Translations under genes and position numbers: made by a program
The notes under the pieces: generated by a model
Database searches by the model: none
The model's input: only the letters and a program-made list of their open reading frames with translations
What the model was told of the DNA's origin: nothing
NCBI GenBank assembly: GCA_032209605.1
Contig: JASFXZ010000004.1
Location: forward strand, 33,204,401-33,268,400
Direction of reading: 5' to 3'
DNA from: Mactromeris polynyma
Taxonomy: Eukaryota > Mollusca > Bivalvia > Venerida > Mactridae
Length of the DNA: 64,000 nucleotides
Shown here: piece after piece, positions 1-11,904 of the stretch
Layout of the letters: every line of letters starts with the position of its first letter
Numbering within the stretch: the stretch's first letter is position 1

Positions 1-1200
1 ATGCTTCAGTAAATCATACACTCATTCTTAGTCATGTGTATGCTTCTGTAAATCATACGCACATTCTTAGTCATGTGTATGCTTCAGTAAATCATACACA
101 CATTCTTAGTCCATGTGTATGCTGCAGTAAATCATACGCACATTCTTTATCATGTGTATGCTTTGGTAAATCATACGCACATTCTTTATCATGTGTATGC
201 TTCTGTAAATCATACGCACATTCTTTATCATGTGTATGCTTTGGTAAATCATACGCACAGTCTTTATCATTTGTATGCTTTGGTAAATCATACGCACAGT
301 CTTTATCATGTGTATGCTTCTGTAAATCATACGCACATTCTTTATCATGTGTATGCTTTGGTAAATCATACGCACATTCTTTATCATGTGTATGCTTCTG
401 TAAATCATACGCACATTCTTTATCATGTGTATGCTTTGGTAAATCATACGCACAGTCTTTATCATTTGTATGCTTTGGTATATCATACACATATTTTGTC
501 ATTTGTATGCTTTGGTATATCATACACACATTCTGTCATTTGTATGCTTTGGTATATCATACACACATTCTGTCATGTGTATGCTTTGGTATATCATACA
601 CACATTCTGTCATTTGTATGCTTTGGTATATCATACACACATTCTGTCATTTGTATGCTTTGGTATATCATACACACATTCTGTCATTTGTATGCTTTGG
701 TATATCATACACACATTCTGTCATTTGTATGCTTTGGTATATCATACACACATTCTGTCATTTGTATGCTTTGGTATATCATACACACATTCTGTCATGT
801 GTATGCTTTGGTATATCATACACACATTCTGTCATGTGTATGCTTTGGTATATCATACACACATTCTGTCATGTGTATGCTTTGGTATATCATACACACA
901 TTCTGTCATTTGTATGCTTTGGTATATCATACACACATTCTGTCATTTGTATGCTTTGGTATATCATGCACACATTCTGTCATGTGTATGCTTTGGTATA
1001 TCATACACACATTCTGTCATTTGTATGCTTTGGTATATCATACACACATTCTGTCATTTGTATGCTTTGGTATATCATACACACATTCTGTCATTTGTAT
1101 GCTTTGGTATATCATACACACATTCTGTCATGTGTATGCTTTGGTATATCATACGCACGTTCTTTATCATTTGTATGCTTCGTTAAATAGTACACACATT
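1..1200. repeat. 37/39-bp minisatellite array, block 1
   Basis: About 31 head-to-tail units, each built on the core TATGCTTTGGTA followed by ATCATACRCACATTCT. Units from the left edge to about 480 are mainly 39 bp (AAATCATACGCACATTCTTT type); from about 480 to 1150 they are 37 bp (ATATCATACACACATTCTGT type). The array begins at or before the window edge. Because 39 is divisible by three, long open frames run through it on both strands; these are repeat artefacts, not genes. A second block of the same family lies at 2440-2735. Confidence 0.97.
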
Positions 1201-2100
1201 CTTTGTCATTTGATCACAATGTCTCAGGGGATTATATTCGGGACTTTGTAGGCATTGACTTTTACTCTGGAACTAACATGATGTGTTCCATGGAGTATCT
1301 TAAAACTATCGACCAGCCCATTTGTGATTGTGTTGTGTCGTCTAATATATATATTTTTTTTCGAATTTACGTTGGTGTTGTCCTTGTATTTTGTTGTTTT
1401 GTGATGTTCTCTGTAACTACTTACTTAATTTTTCTCTCTTGTATATTATCTGTGTATAAGGCACAGTCTTGTGTAAATAACGTCCCCTTATGCCGCGTAT
1501 ACTCTATCTTTTATGACGTCATTACAATTGTATGACGTCAATGATTTTTTATTTTTCTATCTACAATGCGGTTTACATTTTATGACGTCATTTGAAAATA
1601 CCAAGAAAACTTTTCTTAATATTCGTTGGGTGCAGTCGTGTTTTTGTGTTTTAGTTCTCTTATTAGACATATTTCTTTTAGTTATAAATTCCATTTCCCT
1701 ATCAATAATATCTAAGAATTGTTTAATTAGTAAATACATTATCAAGTTGACTTTATTTTAAATTGCATTTATAATTTGACATTTTAAGGTTACTTCTATT
1801 CTGATGTTACTATTTTAGTTACGGGGAGCAAGGTCAGTATAAGGCTGCTTGTTCCTCCGTGCTGGATTAGTTACTGTATGTCTGTTGATATGTATGTGAT
1901 GGTTGGTTGTTTTTAATGATTAGTTACTGCCAACTTAGTCAATTTATGTATATATGTTGGAAAGCAATGACCATATAGCGATAAGGTGTGAGGTTAGCTA
2001 GCTGTTAAATCGATTTAAACCCCCAGCATTTTATGCTGACAGTTCCAATGCTGTAATTCGCTGTATGATTGTTGTTTCTGTTTATGTTATGAATGTGTTT
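1200..2100. other. Non-coding stretch between two blocks of the same minisatellite
   Basis: AT-rich sequence without a supported gene. The short open frames here lack codon character and family resemblance. It contains a cluster of three perfect TGACGTCA octamers, annotated separately. Confidence 0.5.
1514..1590. promoter_or_regulatory. Cluster of three CRE-like TGACGTCA palindromes
   Basis: Perfect TGACGTCA octamers occur at 1514-1521, 1533-1540 and 1583-1590. This octamer is the consensus site of CREB/ATF bZIP factors. Single copies also occur elsewhere in the window (near 28056, 42365 and 52808), but only here are they clustered. No adjacent transcript start can be identified, so a regulatory role is inference. 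Confidence 0.35.
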
Positions 2101-2109
2101 TGTATTTCC

Positions 2110-2430
2110 CTTTCCCCTATGCAATTCTGTCACTTTATACAGTGTTCAGATTGTTTCCTGCCCATTTTTGGCCTATTATGGCCAGTTGTCTTGACTTGTC
2201 CTGTGATCTTTTCCATCCATTAATTCCCACCTCCCCTTCCCTTACTGTCCACTTTGATTCTCCTAGTTATTCCTTGTGGTCTGCTGGGTCATTCCTTGCG
2301 CCTCAGGTCCTTAATATGTGTACCGTTTGACCTCCTTTAGTGCCTTATGTTTTGTTATTATTGTTTTTCCGGAGATCTGCATGGGGAGGCATTGTCTTAT
2401 GTATGTGGCTTTCCCTGTAGTTACGTATTC
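2110..2430. repeat. Dispersed repeat family A, copy 1
   Basis: Shares an ordered series of blocks with 62635-62940: GTCTTGTCCTGTGAT, TTTTCCATCCATT, CCTAGTTATTCCTT, GTGCCTTATGTTTT and a GGGGAGGCA-type block near the end. Related copies lie at 61795-62105 and, inverted, at 22500-22765. The open frame inside is not conserved between copies, so I treat it as a dispersed non-coding repeat of unknown class. Confidence 0.7.
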
Positions 2431-2439
2431 TCTCTCTTT

Positions 2440-2735
2440 TGATAAATGATACGCACATTCTTTGGCATTTGTATGATTCAGTAAATCATTCACACATTCT
2501 TAGTCATGTGTATGGTTCGGTAATTCATACGCACATTCGTTATCATTTGTATGCTTTGGTAAATCATACGCGTGTTCTTTATCATATGTATGCTTCGGTA
2601 AATAATACACACCTTCTTTATCATTTGTATGCTTTGATAAATCATACGCACATTCTTTGTCATTTGTATGTTTTGGTAAATCATACGCACAATCTTTGTC
2701 ATATGTTTGCTTGGGTATGTCATGTATGCATATTT
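2440..2735. repeat. 39-bp minisatellite, block 2
   Basis: Seven to eight diverged units of the family seen at 1-1200 (TATGCTTTGGTAAATCAT type), separated from block 1 by about 1.2 kb of unrelated sequence that includes repeat family A copy 1. The units are more diverged from each other than those in block 1. Confidence 0.9.
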
Positions 2736-3261
2736 TTCCATTCTTTCTCATTGATTTTTGAAGTGGTATAGTAAAAATGATATTTTGTCCTGACCCAAAT
2801 GTATTAAAAATTGAAGTTATAATGTGGACTTTCTACTTTCAGTTTTGTCATAAAATTAACACTAGAATATTTACCATACTTTTATTTTGCTACTACGATT
2901 ACACGATTAATTCACGAACATTTCTAATTTTACAGTGTGACATTTGCTTCTGAATGTGTGCTACGAAAAAATAAGAAATATCTTTTAAAAAGCTGAACGG
3001 CGTAGAAAGAGTAATGTCTAAAGAATCGCTCTGATTTCGCCAGAGGGGTACGCTACGAGAAAGTGGATTATCTTTTCTAGACACCCTGTTTGCTGCCTCT
3101 CCGCTTACAATATGAACCAATCAAATCGTATAATTTGTTGCATATTTAAACAATGCGCTTCATGTACAATATTTGATAGGTCTAAAATGTAGGTCAAAAT
3201 CAATATTATACAGCGACGCCGAACAAATGTGTTTTAAGGTCTGAGATAATTTCAATTGCAG

Positions 3262-3372
3262 GTATATGTGCTAAAGATGTGTATAATGAAATACAAACAA
3301 TGCTGAGAAGAAAGGTGAGAGTGGTTCCCAAACTTCTGAAATATTCATGTGATTCAACTAGGGCAGATTATG
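3262..3372 (+). CDS. NTR gene exon a
   Basis: Acceptor TTCAATTGCAG precedes 3262 and donor GTAATG follows 3372. It encodes a charged linker (KDVYNEIQTMLRRK) and then the opening Cys of the NTR module. It ends with one base of a codon that is completed as Ala by the exon at 5917. The other two frames contain stops. Confidence 0.62.
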
Positions 3373-6300
3373 GTAATGTGGAATTCCTTCTTATACAAAA
3401 TACTTGAAGCTTAATTATTTCAGATTTATTTACACCTTACTGAATGAAGTTATTACAACTTTTATAGAAGTAATAGAATGCATAGTATTATAAGTTCCTG
3501 CCTAAACATACGTGATATTACTTTTTCATGTAGTTAAAACATCAATAGATAAATATGATCAAAGAATCTTCCAAAAATGTATTATTCTGTATTTGTCGAA
3601 AAACAAAGTTTATAATATTCTTAATTTGAAAACAAACTTCCAGAATTAACAAATAGGTGTGTTTATAAGATTTTTCCGTTTGTGTACTGACAAAACAAAA
3701 CAAATTGAATCTGTAATACAATTGCATTTGTTTGTATTAAAGATGTTTTTGCCAATGCAGTTATAAAACAGTATGAATTCCATTCAGATATTTTATGATC
3801 GGATGGGTTAGTTGAATCTTTATTCACTCTCTGCTTGTTTGGGTACTAACAGTACTCACGCCAATTTCTGGAATTGTGAAGTTCAAGGCGGATTTTGAGT
3901 CCATGACCTTTGAATCAGTAGTCAGACCAATATGCATCCATAATGTACTTACCTACTTAATCCTCTCGTGCTTTGATGCACATAAGGCATCCATAATGTA
4001 CCATTATATACATTGCTAGTCTTGCCTTACGTTATCGGTAGTACAGTGATTACTCATCAACAATGGTGACTTTAACTATTGACCTGCCCTGACACGATTA
4101 TTCTAACTTGTTTTATAATGACAAAATGATAGTAAGTTATCACAACGTTTTTGGAATGAAACACAGACCTTGAATTTGACCTTATATATTTGTTTTTCAC
4201 TTTCATAGTAAACATTGATTAATTTCATTAAGTTAATAGGTCTATAACTGTTTGCTGAAAACAGGGCAGTTTTAAATGTTACTGTTTTATTCTGTAAATG
4301 GCGGCCATCTTGGACGCCATCTTGGAATTTTGAGCCCACACCAACTTTACCAAAGTTATGCCGATGGCCTGATAAACTACAGACCCTGAAAAACATTTTG
4401 GTATGTAATATTGCACTTGTGGTCACCTCACATTGATTTAGCCAATAACGATCAATAACTAGTGAACGATTTTGGGTCACTGGGATCACTTATACATGAA
4501 ACGTTTCTGGACAGTAACCCAAGAGCATCTCAAACTCAGTCCACACATTGATCGCGGGTAGTAGAGGAATCCTATCGATTTTGGGATCACTGGATCAAAG
4601 GTCACATGCAGGGATCAATTGTACTTGAAATGTTTCGGGCCAGTAACTCAAGTACACATTGACATTCTCTTCTTTGACTAGGATCACACATTGATTGCGG
4701 GTATGAGAGGAACCCTATTAATTTTGGGGTCACTGGGTCAAAGTCAATCTGCATTAATCATAACGTGGAAATTGTTGTCTTCGTGACAACTCAAGAACCC
4801 TTATGTCTCATGGATCATAGCTTGTTAGGATAATTGACTGAAATTATCTGATTTTTGCTGTACATGCCTTGTACCAGACAGAAACTGCACGGCCAAATTT
4901 GCCGTAGCATCCTGGCCTGACCCTTTGTCAATATTGTTTAAATGAATCAGGTTGTTGATTGCACAATATGGCCATCAGAGCAAAAAACGTTTTCTCACCA
5001 ATCGATGAACAGATTTGCAACAAACTTGCTCTGTAGCATCCTGGTATGACCCTTTCTCAAGATTGTTAAAACAGTTAAGTTGATTAAACAATATGGCCGC
5101 CAGAGGTAAAAATAGAAAACAAACCTTAAAGCGACTTCTTCTCATGAACCAATTAACACATTTGTAGCAAACTTGCTCTGAAACATCCTGGCACGACCCT
5201 TTCTCAAGATATTTCTAACGGTTTCGGCTGATTGTTCAAGATAGAGCCAGAGCTTAAAATAAAAAAAAACTTTAAATGACTACTTCTCATTAACCGATGA
5301 TCAGATTTGCATCAAACTTACTCTGCAAGATCCTGGCATGACCCTTTCTTTTTAAACGGTTCCAGTTGATTTAACAATGTAGCCGCTAGAGCTAAAAATA
5401 GAAACATCTTTAAACAACTTCATCTCACGAACAGATGATCAGATTTGCATCAAACTTGCTCTGTTGTATCTTTGCATGAACCTTCCTTAAGATTTCTGAC
5501 TTCCGTTTTCGCAATATAGTCCGTTGAGCACCAGGCCCTCTTGGTCCTCTTGTTATTTAATCCGGTGGTAAAGTTCATGCTTCCTGATTTAGAAGCCAGA
5601 CTTCCCAAATAGGAAGAAAAACAAACAAAATGACCATTCTGACTTCCCGAATTCGAATTAAAAATCTAAATAAAGTTAGATACTTGTGGATCGGGAAGTA
5701 GGAAATGTGAATCTATATATATATCATAATAATATATAAATATATCGGGACCTGATTTTTATTTCGGATGATACCAAGTTTTCTGATAAATGGTTGTCGA
5801 ATAAACTGATGGTTCATCTATAAATCTGTTAATTGCATTTATCTCCTGCATGTATACACAGTATTAGATGATTGTTATGATTTTAATTCACTTACTTAAT
5901 GTCTTTTTACTTTCAGCCACTGTTGTGAAAATTAAAAAAATAATTCCGAATAATGGTTCACGAGAAAGAATGGCGGAAGGGGAAATTGTCAATCATTACA
6001 AAAATGGTGAAATTTTCTTTAAAATAACACATTCAAAAGAGCCCTACTAACCATACTTTTTTCAAATCTGAGGCATTAACTAAATAGTTATTTCATCTGC
6101 ATTGAGCACAGAGGTCTAACAACGGAGAATGTAAAGTGCAGTGAATTTTTACCATTTTTGATTATACAAAGGTAAAGAATCATCCCTACTATCTCTACTT
6201 TCAGGCAATACAGTCCCTATATTTGCCCTACTTCAAGTCATGGGTATATTCATTAATTGTATCGAAGTCATGGGTATATTCATTAATTGTATTGAAGTCA

Positions 6301-9242
6301 TGGGTATATTCATTAATTGTATCGAAGTCATGGGTATATTCATTAATTGTATTGAAGTCATGGGTATATTCATTAATTGTATCGAAGTCATGGGTATATT
6401 CATTAATTGTATCGAAGTCATGGGTATATTCATTAATTGTATTGAAGTCATGGGTATATTCATTTTTTGTATTAAGTCATGGGTATATTCATTTTTTGTA
6501 TTGAAGTCATGGGTATATTCATTTTTTGTATTAAGTCATGGGTATATTCATTTTTTTGTATTGAAGTCATGGGTATATTCATTAATTGTATTGAAGTCAT
6601 GGGTATATTCATTAATTGTATTGAAGTCATGGGTATATTCATTTTTTGTATTTAAGTCATGGGTATATTCATTAATTATATTGAAGTCATAGGTATATTC
6701 ATTAATTGTATTGAAGTCATGGGTATATTCATTAATTGTATTGAAGTCATGGGTATATTCATTAATTGTATTGAAGTCATGGGTATATTCATTTTTTGTA
6801 TTTAAGTCATGGGTATATTCATTAATTATATTGAAGTCATGGGTATATTCATTAATTGTATTGAAGTCATGGGTATATTCATTTTTTGTATTGAAGTCAT
6901 GGGTTTATTCATTAATTGTATTGAAGTCATGGGTATATTCATTAATTGTATTGAAGTCATGGGTATATTCATTTTTTGTATTTAAGTCATGGGTATATTC
7001 ATTAATTGTATTGAAGTCATGGGTATATTCATTTTTGTATTTAAGTCATGGGTATATCCATGAATGGTATTCAAGTCATGGGTATATCCATAATGGTATT
7101 CAAGTCATGGGTATATCCAATATGGTATTCAAGTCATGGGTATATCCATGAATGGTATTCAAGTCATGGGTATATACATAATGGTATTCAAGTCATGGGT
7201 ATATCCATAATGGTATTCAAGTCATGGGTATATCCATAATGGTATTCAAGTCATGGGTATACCCATGAATAGTATTCAAGTAACGGGTATATCCACGAAT
7301 GGTATTCAAGTCACGGGTATACCCATGAATAGTATTCAAGTAACGTGTATATCCATGAATGGTATTCAAGTCATGGGTATACCCATGAATAGTATTTAAG
7401 TCATGGCTATATTTATTATTGTTATTCCAGTCATGTATAACAATAAGTGTGTATGGTGCAAAACATTACATAAGTTATGTTTTTGTGGCAAATTATATGT
7501 TCTTGTAGACCTCTAGTGTTGGAAGTGATGGATAGTTAAGCTCAAGAAGGTTGAGCTTCGATGCATTAAGTATCTACTAATAATTGACAAGAAGTCATTC
7601 ATATATAACAAGAATGGCAGATTCTATGGCACATTATATGGAACTGAGCAATGGAAATCTTATTATGACATAGTGTTGGTCAAATGTAGATATTGGATGC
7701 TAAGATGATTTTTGTTGAGTCAAATACAACCAGTCACATGTAGTGAATTTACATTGTTTTTTGTTGAATAGTTGATGTTTTCAGATATATACCGTAATTC
7801 TGTTTGATTTGAAATGGTTTATGATCGGTACGTTTGTGTCACTGACCACACTGACCACCAATAAATGATCATATACACCAAATAAAATAACATATAACTA
7901 TCGTGTGAAATATATATTACAGGCACCCAACAATTGATTGAAGGTGACACAATGAAATTTTATTGGCCTTCAATTTGCACGTTCCCTGAATTGAAGGAAA
8001 ATGGAAAGTATCTTGTTATTGGACAAGACGGTCATAATGTAAAACTGGCAGACAACTCTAAAGAGTAAGTGTTGCTCATCTTCATATTAAGGAAAATGAC
8101 AAATTGCACTATCATCTAGTTCAATAGAAAGTAAAAGTTTTAAGAGGATGACTTGATATTATGCTATCTTTTGAGAAAGATACATATAATTACCTTCATG
8201 TAGAATCAGTTTAAAGTGAACGGGACATGAAGGGATTTACTACAGTATGCACAATTTGTTGACCTTATACAATCATGTATTAATGTCTTACACGAGCAAC
8301 ACAACTGTTTATTTGGCAAATAATTATCTATATTTCCAGCAAATTCGATGTTTAATGGTAGTCAATATGTTCGCAGCGTTTCAAGTTGCGGTTTGTCATG
8401 CTAAAAACAATAAAAAATGTCACATTAATGGGTCTCTGTTATATGTCTCCCATTCCTGCGTTGTGAAGTTGGGTTAGTAGGTGGTTGGGTTGTTTTTCAA
8501 AAATCAACACTATTAGTGTTGTAAATAATTTTATAAACGATATCTTTCTTGATCAAAACTAGTAATGCCCCTGAAGAGCTAATAACAAATTGGAACACTC
8601 TATTTTATATTTAGGCGTTAAAAATGTTTCTTTCAGGTTTCACAACCTACCTTATTTGTTTGCCCATACCCTAGAACATTTTTACGCGTGTTAACATTTT
8701 TTCTGTTTGGTAAATTGTCTCCTTTTTTGGTAAAATTTCTTCGTGTGAATTTATCTTTAGGTTCATATGTCTGCCCAGTTATTAAACGCTTTATGAGTAT
8801 TCCAGCTTAAGAGCAATATATCCACCTTGATTAAACATTATCCTTTATAAAAAGGGAAAGGGGATTTGTCTTTTGACATATATTCATATAAATCTTAAAT
8901 CTATGTTTATTTTGCTTCGTTTGAAAAAAAAATCCCCCAAAAACATTCCGACATATCTACCCCTTTTTGGGAGTGGGGGGGGGGGGGGGGGCATGAAACC
9001 TGAAACAAGCATATTTTGTTTTTGGCCTAAGTGGGTACATAGGGAGACATCCAATATTGTTCTTTTCTTAAAATTAACCTAATACAATATTAATTGTGTT
9101 TTCATTTTATTTCAGAATGCGCTTTCCTTTATCGGGGTCAACTCTAATTATTGAGAAACGACAGGACGGGAGTTCCATTAGATTAAACAAAGTGCTGACT
9201 GCATTTGGTGACAATCTCAGGCAGAAAGGATGTCAAGTTTAA
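3262..9242 (+). CDS. NTR (netrin/C345C-type) domain protein, last four exons
   Basis: Four exons join with matching phases: 3262-3372, 5917-6006, 7923-8064 and 9116-9242 (TAA at 9240-9242). Each join splits a codon consistently (1+2, 1+2, 2+1). The product ends in a domain with the features of an NTR module: a first Cys in the motif SCDSTRADYA, then VVKIKKI, then WPSICTFPELKENGKYLVIG with the second Cys, then MRFPLSGSTLIIEK, and a terminal RQKGCQV. NTR modules close netrins, complement C3/C4/C5, PCPE and related secreted proteins. Spacing does not settle which family this is. A single central Cys resembles C345C more than netrin, while the ADYA motif resembles netrin. The first exon starts in mid-codon, so upstream exons lie outside the window or were not recognised. 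The two largest introns carry repeats. Confidence 0.72.
3373..4490. other. Intron sequence without recognised features
   Basis: AT-rich, within the first recognised intron of the NTR gene. The minus-strand open frame at 4103-4489 shows no family resemblance. Nothing else is supported. Confidence 0.4.
4490..4765. repeat. Two-unit degenerate repeat inside the NTR gene intron
   Basis: Two diverged units share CACACATTGATYGCGGGTA, GAGGAAYCCTAT, ATTTTGGG(A/G)TCACTGG and a CAGTAAC(C/T)CAAG block. This is a dispersed degenerate repeat of the kind abundant in bivalve introns (inference). Confidence 0.65.
4890..5545. repeat. Degenerate tandem repeat, about 135-bp unit
   Basis: Five diverged units contain CAGATTTGCA(A/T)CAAACTTGCTCT, then a CATCCTGGCATGACCCTTTCT block and an AATATGGCCGCCAGAG block. 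Blocks recur near 4900, 5020, 5170, 5310 and 5440. It lies in the NTR gene intron between exons a and b. Confidence 0.75.
5917..6006 (+). CDS. NTR gene exon b
   Basis: Acceptor CTTTTTACTTTCAG; donor GTGAAA after 6006. It encodes the first beta-strand region (VVKIKKI) and ends in HYKN plus one base. Reading on past the donor meets a TAA at 6048, so the downstream exon is needed to complete the domain. Confidence 0.68.
6234..7432. repeat. 30-bp minisatellite in an NTR gene intron
   Basis: About 39 units of AAGTCATGGGTATATTCATT plus a ten-base tail that alternates between AATTGTATTG, AATTGTATCG and TTTTGTATT(T/G). From about 7045 the unit changes to a 29-31-bp form with ATCCATAATGGTATTC, and the last units vary most (TAACGGGTAT). 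The change of form at one end suggests growth from the 5' side. It sits in the intron between exons at 5917-6006 and 7923-8064, so its open frames are not genes. Confidence 0.97.
7923..8064 (+). CDS. NTR gene exon c
   Basis: Acceptor ATTACAG ends at 7922; donor GTAAGT is a perfect consensus. It encodes TQQLIEGDTMKFYWPSIC and then GKYLVIG, the core NTR signature of Cys, aromatic residues and a YLxxG turn. Confidence 0.75.
8630..8860. repeat. Dispersed repeat family C, copy 1
   Basis: Shares CTTTCAGGTTTC, CCCTAGAACATTT, CTGCCCAGTTATTA, GAGTATTCCAGCT and AAACATTATCC in order with 24540-24740. It lies within the last intron of the NTR gene. No coding capacity is visible. Confidence 0.7.
8975..8991 (+). 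repeat. Homopolymer run of 17 G
   Basis: Uninterrupted guanines in the last NTR gene intron. Such runs are length-variable and a frequent source of assembly error; on the minus strand it could also form an i-motif and on the plus strand a G-quadruplex. Confidence 0.9.
9116..9242 (+). CDS. NTR gene terminal exon
   Basis: Acceptor TTATTTCAG ends at 9115. It encodes MRFPLSGSTLIIEK, then a helical segment and the closing Cys (RQKGCQV), followed by TAA. The last Cys at the extreme C-terminus is typical of NTR modules that end a secreted protein. Confidence 0.75.
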
Positions 9243-10079
9243 CACTTACGTCATGTATGTTTTGATAACTATTCTAACACTGTTATTTGTGGATGGAAAT
9301 GTCTACATTTGTTTAACATGTGCAAACTGAAGAAAACACATCAATATATGCATTACTGTAATCATTGTAAAATGAGTTGTGAATATTGACAATGTAAATA
9401 TGTGCGAATATATGCAACTTTACACATGTGTTATGATACATGAATCTCAATTAGGGGTGTCGAAGCATACCACAATATATCACAATACCACCATATATTG
9501 TTCAAAAACCTTAGTTACCAAAGATAATCACTTTAGATATTGTTATGGCCATCAATGGGTTGAGAGGTGAGTGTTGAGAGTTTATGTCAAACAAAATGAA
9601 CAACCAACCAAATAGATGTTCTAAATAGGTTTTGATTAATGCCTGTATTTGTCATGTATGAACATAAGTAACAATGTACGAACATATAAACTAAAAACAA
9701 CAAATTATAGACTTAAGCGTTATAACATTTAGTGTATACAATATATGACATAGCGTCGAGGGACGCCATTAAAGCTTTGTCAGAAGTCAGTGATTCGATC
9801 CGTCATCGAGGATTTTACATAGTGACAACAATGGCAGAGTATTCGGCTAAGAAACAGGATAACGCATATCAAGATACACAGATTACGCATCTACAACTGT
9901 ATTTCAGGCTTCAATATTTTATTGGCATCGGACTTTTCTACCTTCTTAACGTGCTCACAGCCTTATTTTCTATGACAGTAGTAAACTTGCGTTATCCTTA
10001 CTAACACGTGTTAAAGTAATATCATGTTCATTTGTTTATAAATATATTTTCTATAGTTAAAACATCAATAAACATGCAT

Positions 10080-10745
10080 TAACTGAGAATGAACTCATAA
10101 TGTATTGATACGTATTTATTGAAGAAAGATGTTTGTACATTACAAAATTAAAAAAAACTTCCTGTCTTTTCGGCGTAGCTGTATAACATTGATTTTGACC
10201 TACATTGTTGACTAACCAAATTTTGTCCTCGAATAGGGCTTTTTAATATCTGACAAATCATATTTTCACCCAAGAGGCACCAAACGGGGTTTTCGTTCAC
10301 CCAAGAGGCACCAAACGGTGTTTTCGTAACATGTGCGTTCGTAAGCAGTTCAAATTTTGTCGGAATGAGTTAATAGGTTTAAGCATATATGCATATACAA
10401 AATGACCATGATAAGACAGGTCCATGATTATAGTTTGTATAGATCCGAGTTAGGTTTTTGTAAGGATTTATTTTTCAACATGTTGCAAAAAACATTATTA
10501 CATTATTATATGGCATACATCATTCTATATACGCCTATTATCTTTTTTAAAGATATTTCTTGTTAATAATCAGGCTATTTTACAAGTCTTGTCTGTTAGT
10601 TATACGGTAAAAATGGTTATTTTCAATCGTTTATACACTGCAACGGTTCTTATTAGAGATGTTTTAGCCATTGTAACAACAATACTGGATGAAACCTGAA
10701 TTCAAACATTTTATGTTCAGATAAGCCAGATATCTTTAACAGGCA
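10080..10745. repeat. Dispersed repeat family D, copy 1
   Basis: Two blocks match 60110-60385: one around GAATGAACTCATAATGTATT and GAAGAAAGATGTTTGTACAT, one around TCTTATTAGAGATGTTTTAG and CAAACATTTTATGTTCAGA. Here the blocks are about 400 bp further apart than in the other copy, so either this copy carries an insertion (roughly 10165-10565) or the other has a deletion. Confidence 0.72.
10268..10328. repeat. 31-bp direct duplication
   Basis: Two adjacent copies of CACCCAAGAGGCACCAAACG followed by GGGTTTTCGTT, differing by one or two bases. It lies inside the extra segment of repeat family D copy 1. Confidence 0.85.
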
Positions 10746-11074
10746 AACTAGGTGTTGCAATCTGCCCATTGATTGGCTAGGGGTGCATATCGAGTTGTCT
10801 GTCAAAAAATAGAAAACATGTGTTGTGTGAGAATTACAAAGCAGAAGATGCTTATGGAAGTACAGGAATAAGCGCCCAATGTTTAGGTAGATTGCGTATG
10901 GTACAGTTTGATTGCGTATTGCAATATACAGATATTCTGGTATATCGTGACACACCTAATTTGAATAAATTAAGTAGTTAACATTTGTAACAATTTCATA
11001 TTTAGTAATATTGTATAATTTAGTTACTTGCTTTGCTACATATTTCCTATATCAAGCTTCTTGTATCACATGAT

Positions 11075-11900
11075 ATAGGCCACTTGTTTTATATTGACTT
11101 CTTAAGTGAAAACTTTGAAAATCTTCTTCTCATGAACTGCAATAGCTAAAGTTAAGTTATTTGGCATATAGCATTATCTAGTAGTCCTCTACCAAGTTTA
11201 ATCAAATGGTGACACTGAGGCAATAACTGGCCCCACCTTAGTGACACTTGTTTTATATAGTGAAAACTTTAAAAATCTTCTTCACCTTAACCGAAATGAC
11301 TAGAGATAAGATAATCGGTATTCAGCATTTTCTAGTGGTCTTCTACCAAGTTTGTTCAAAGTGACCCTGGGGTAAAAACTGGCCCCACCCTAGTGGCCAC
11401 TTGTTTTACATAGACTTATATCGGGACAACTTTAAAAATCTGCTCATGAACTGCAATGGATAGAGATAATACATTTGGCATAAAACATTGTCTAGGGGTC
11501 CTCATCCGAGTTTGTTCAACTGGTTACCCTGGGGTCTAAACTGGCCCCGCCATAGGGGCCACTTGTTTTGTTTAGACCTATATATGTATTAGGAAAACTT
11601 TGAAACTCATCTCCTCATATATCGTAAATGGCTACAGGTTAGATATTTGGCCTAAAGTCTAGTTGTCCTCTACCAAATTTGTTCAAATGGTGACCTATTG
11701 TCATAACTTGCCGCTCCCCGCCTGATTAACATATATTTATATAAGGTAAACTTTGAGAATCATATTTTCGTGAACCAGAATGGCTAGAGGTTAGATAAGT
11801 GGCATATAGCATTGTCTAGTGGTCATCTACCAAGTTTTTTTCAAATGGTGACCCTTGGGGCATAACTGGCCACGACCAAGGGGGGCACTTGTTTACTTTA
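11075..11900. repeat. Degenerate tandem repeat, about 160-bp unit
   Basis: Five to six diverged units, each with GGCCACTTGTTTTA, AAAACTTT(A/G)AAAATCTTCT, GGCATATAGCATT(G/A)TCTAG, TCTACCAAGTTT and AACTGGCCCC. Units begin near 11080, 11245, 11395, 11558, 11720 and 11880. Confidence 0.82.
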
Positions 11901-11904
11901 TCTG

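Larger units (their letters stand above)
9243..11070. other. Intergenic stretch downstream of the NTR gene
   Basis: No supported gene. The 90-codon open frame at 9732-10004 begins with GTG rather than ATG and shows no family resemblance. The stretch contains repeat family D copy 1 (10080-10745) and a two-copy 31-bp duplication at 10268-10328. Confidence 0.45.

Noticed and set aside
36..1251. Very long open frames on both strands (up to 384 codons)
   Set aside because: They run through the 37/39-bp minisatellite. Unit length divisible by three keeps several frames open at once, on both strands, so there is no coding signal.
1203..1535. 110-codon hydrophobic frame beside the minisatellite
   Set aside because: AT-rich translation dominated by Phe, Val, Ile and Tyr, as expected from T-rich DNA; no other support.
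6223..7239. Repetitive proteins with SWVYSLIVLK or MGIFINCIEV units
   Set aside because: They translate the 30-bp intronic minisatellite in three frames; none has a gene context.
9732..10004. 90-codon frame with a hydrophobic segment near its end
   Set aside because: It opens with GTG, has no ATG in a suitable place, no splice context and no recognised relatives.
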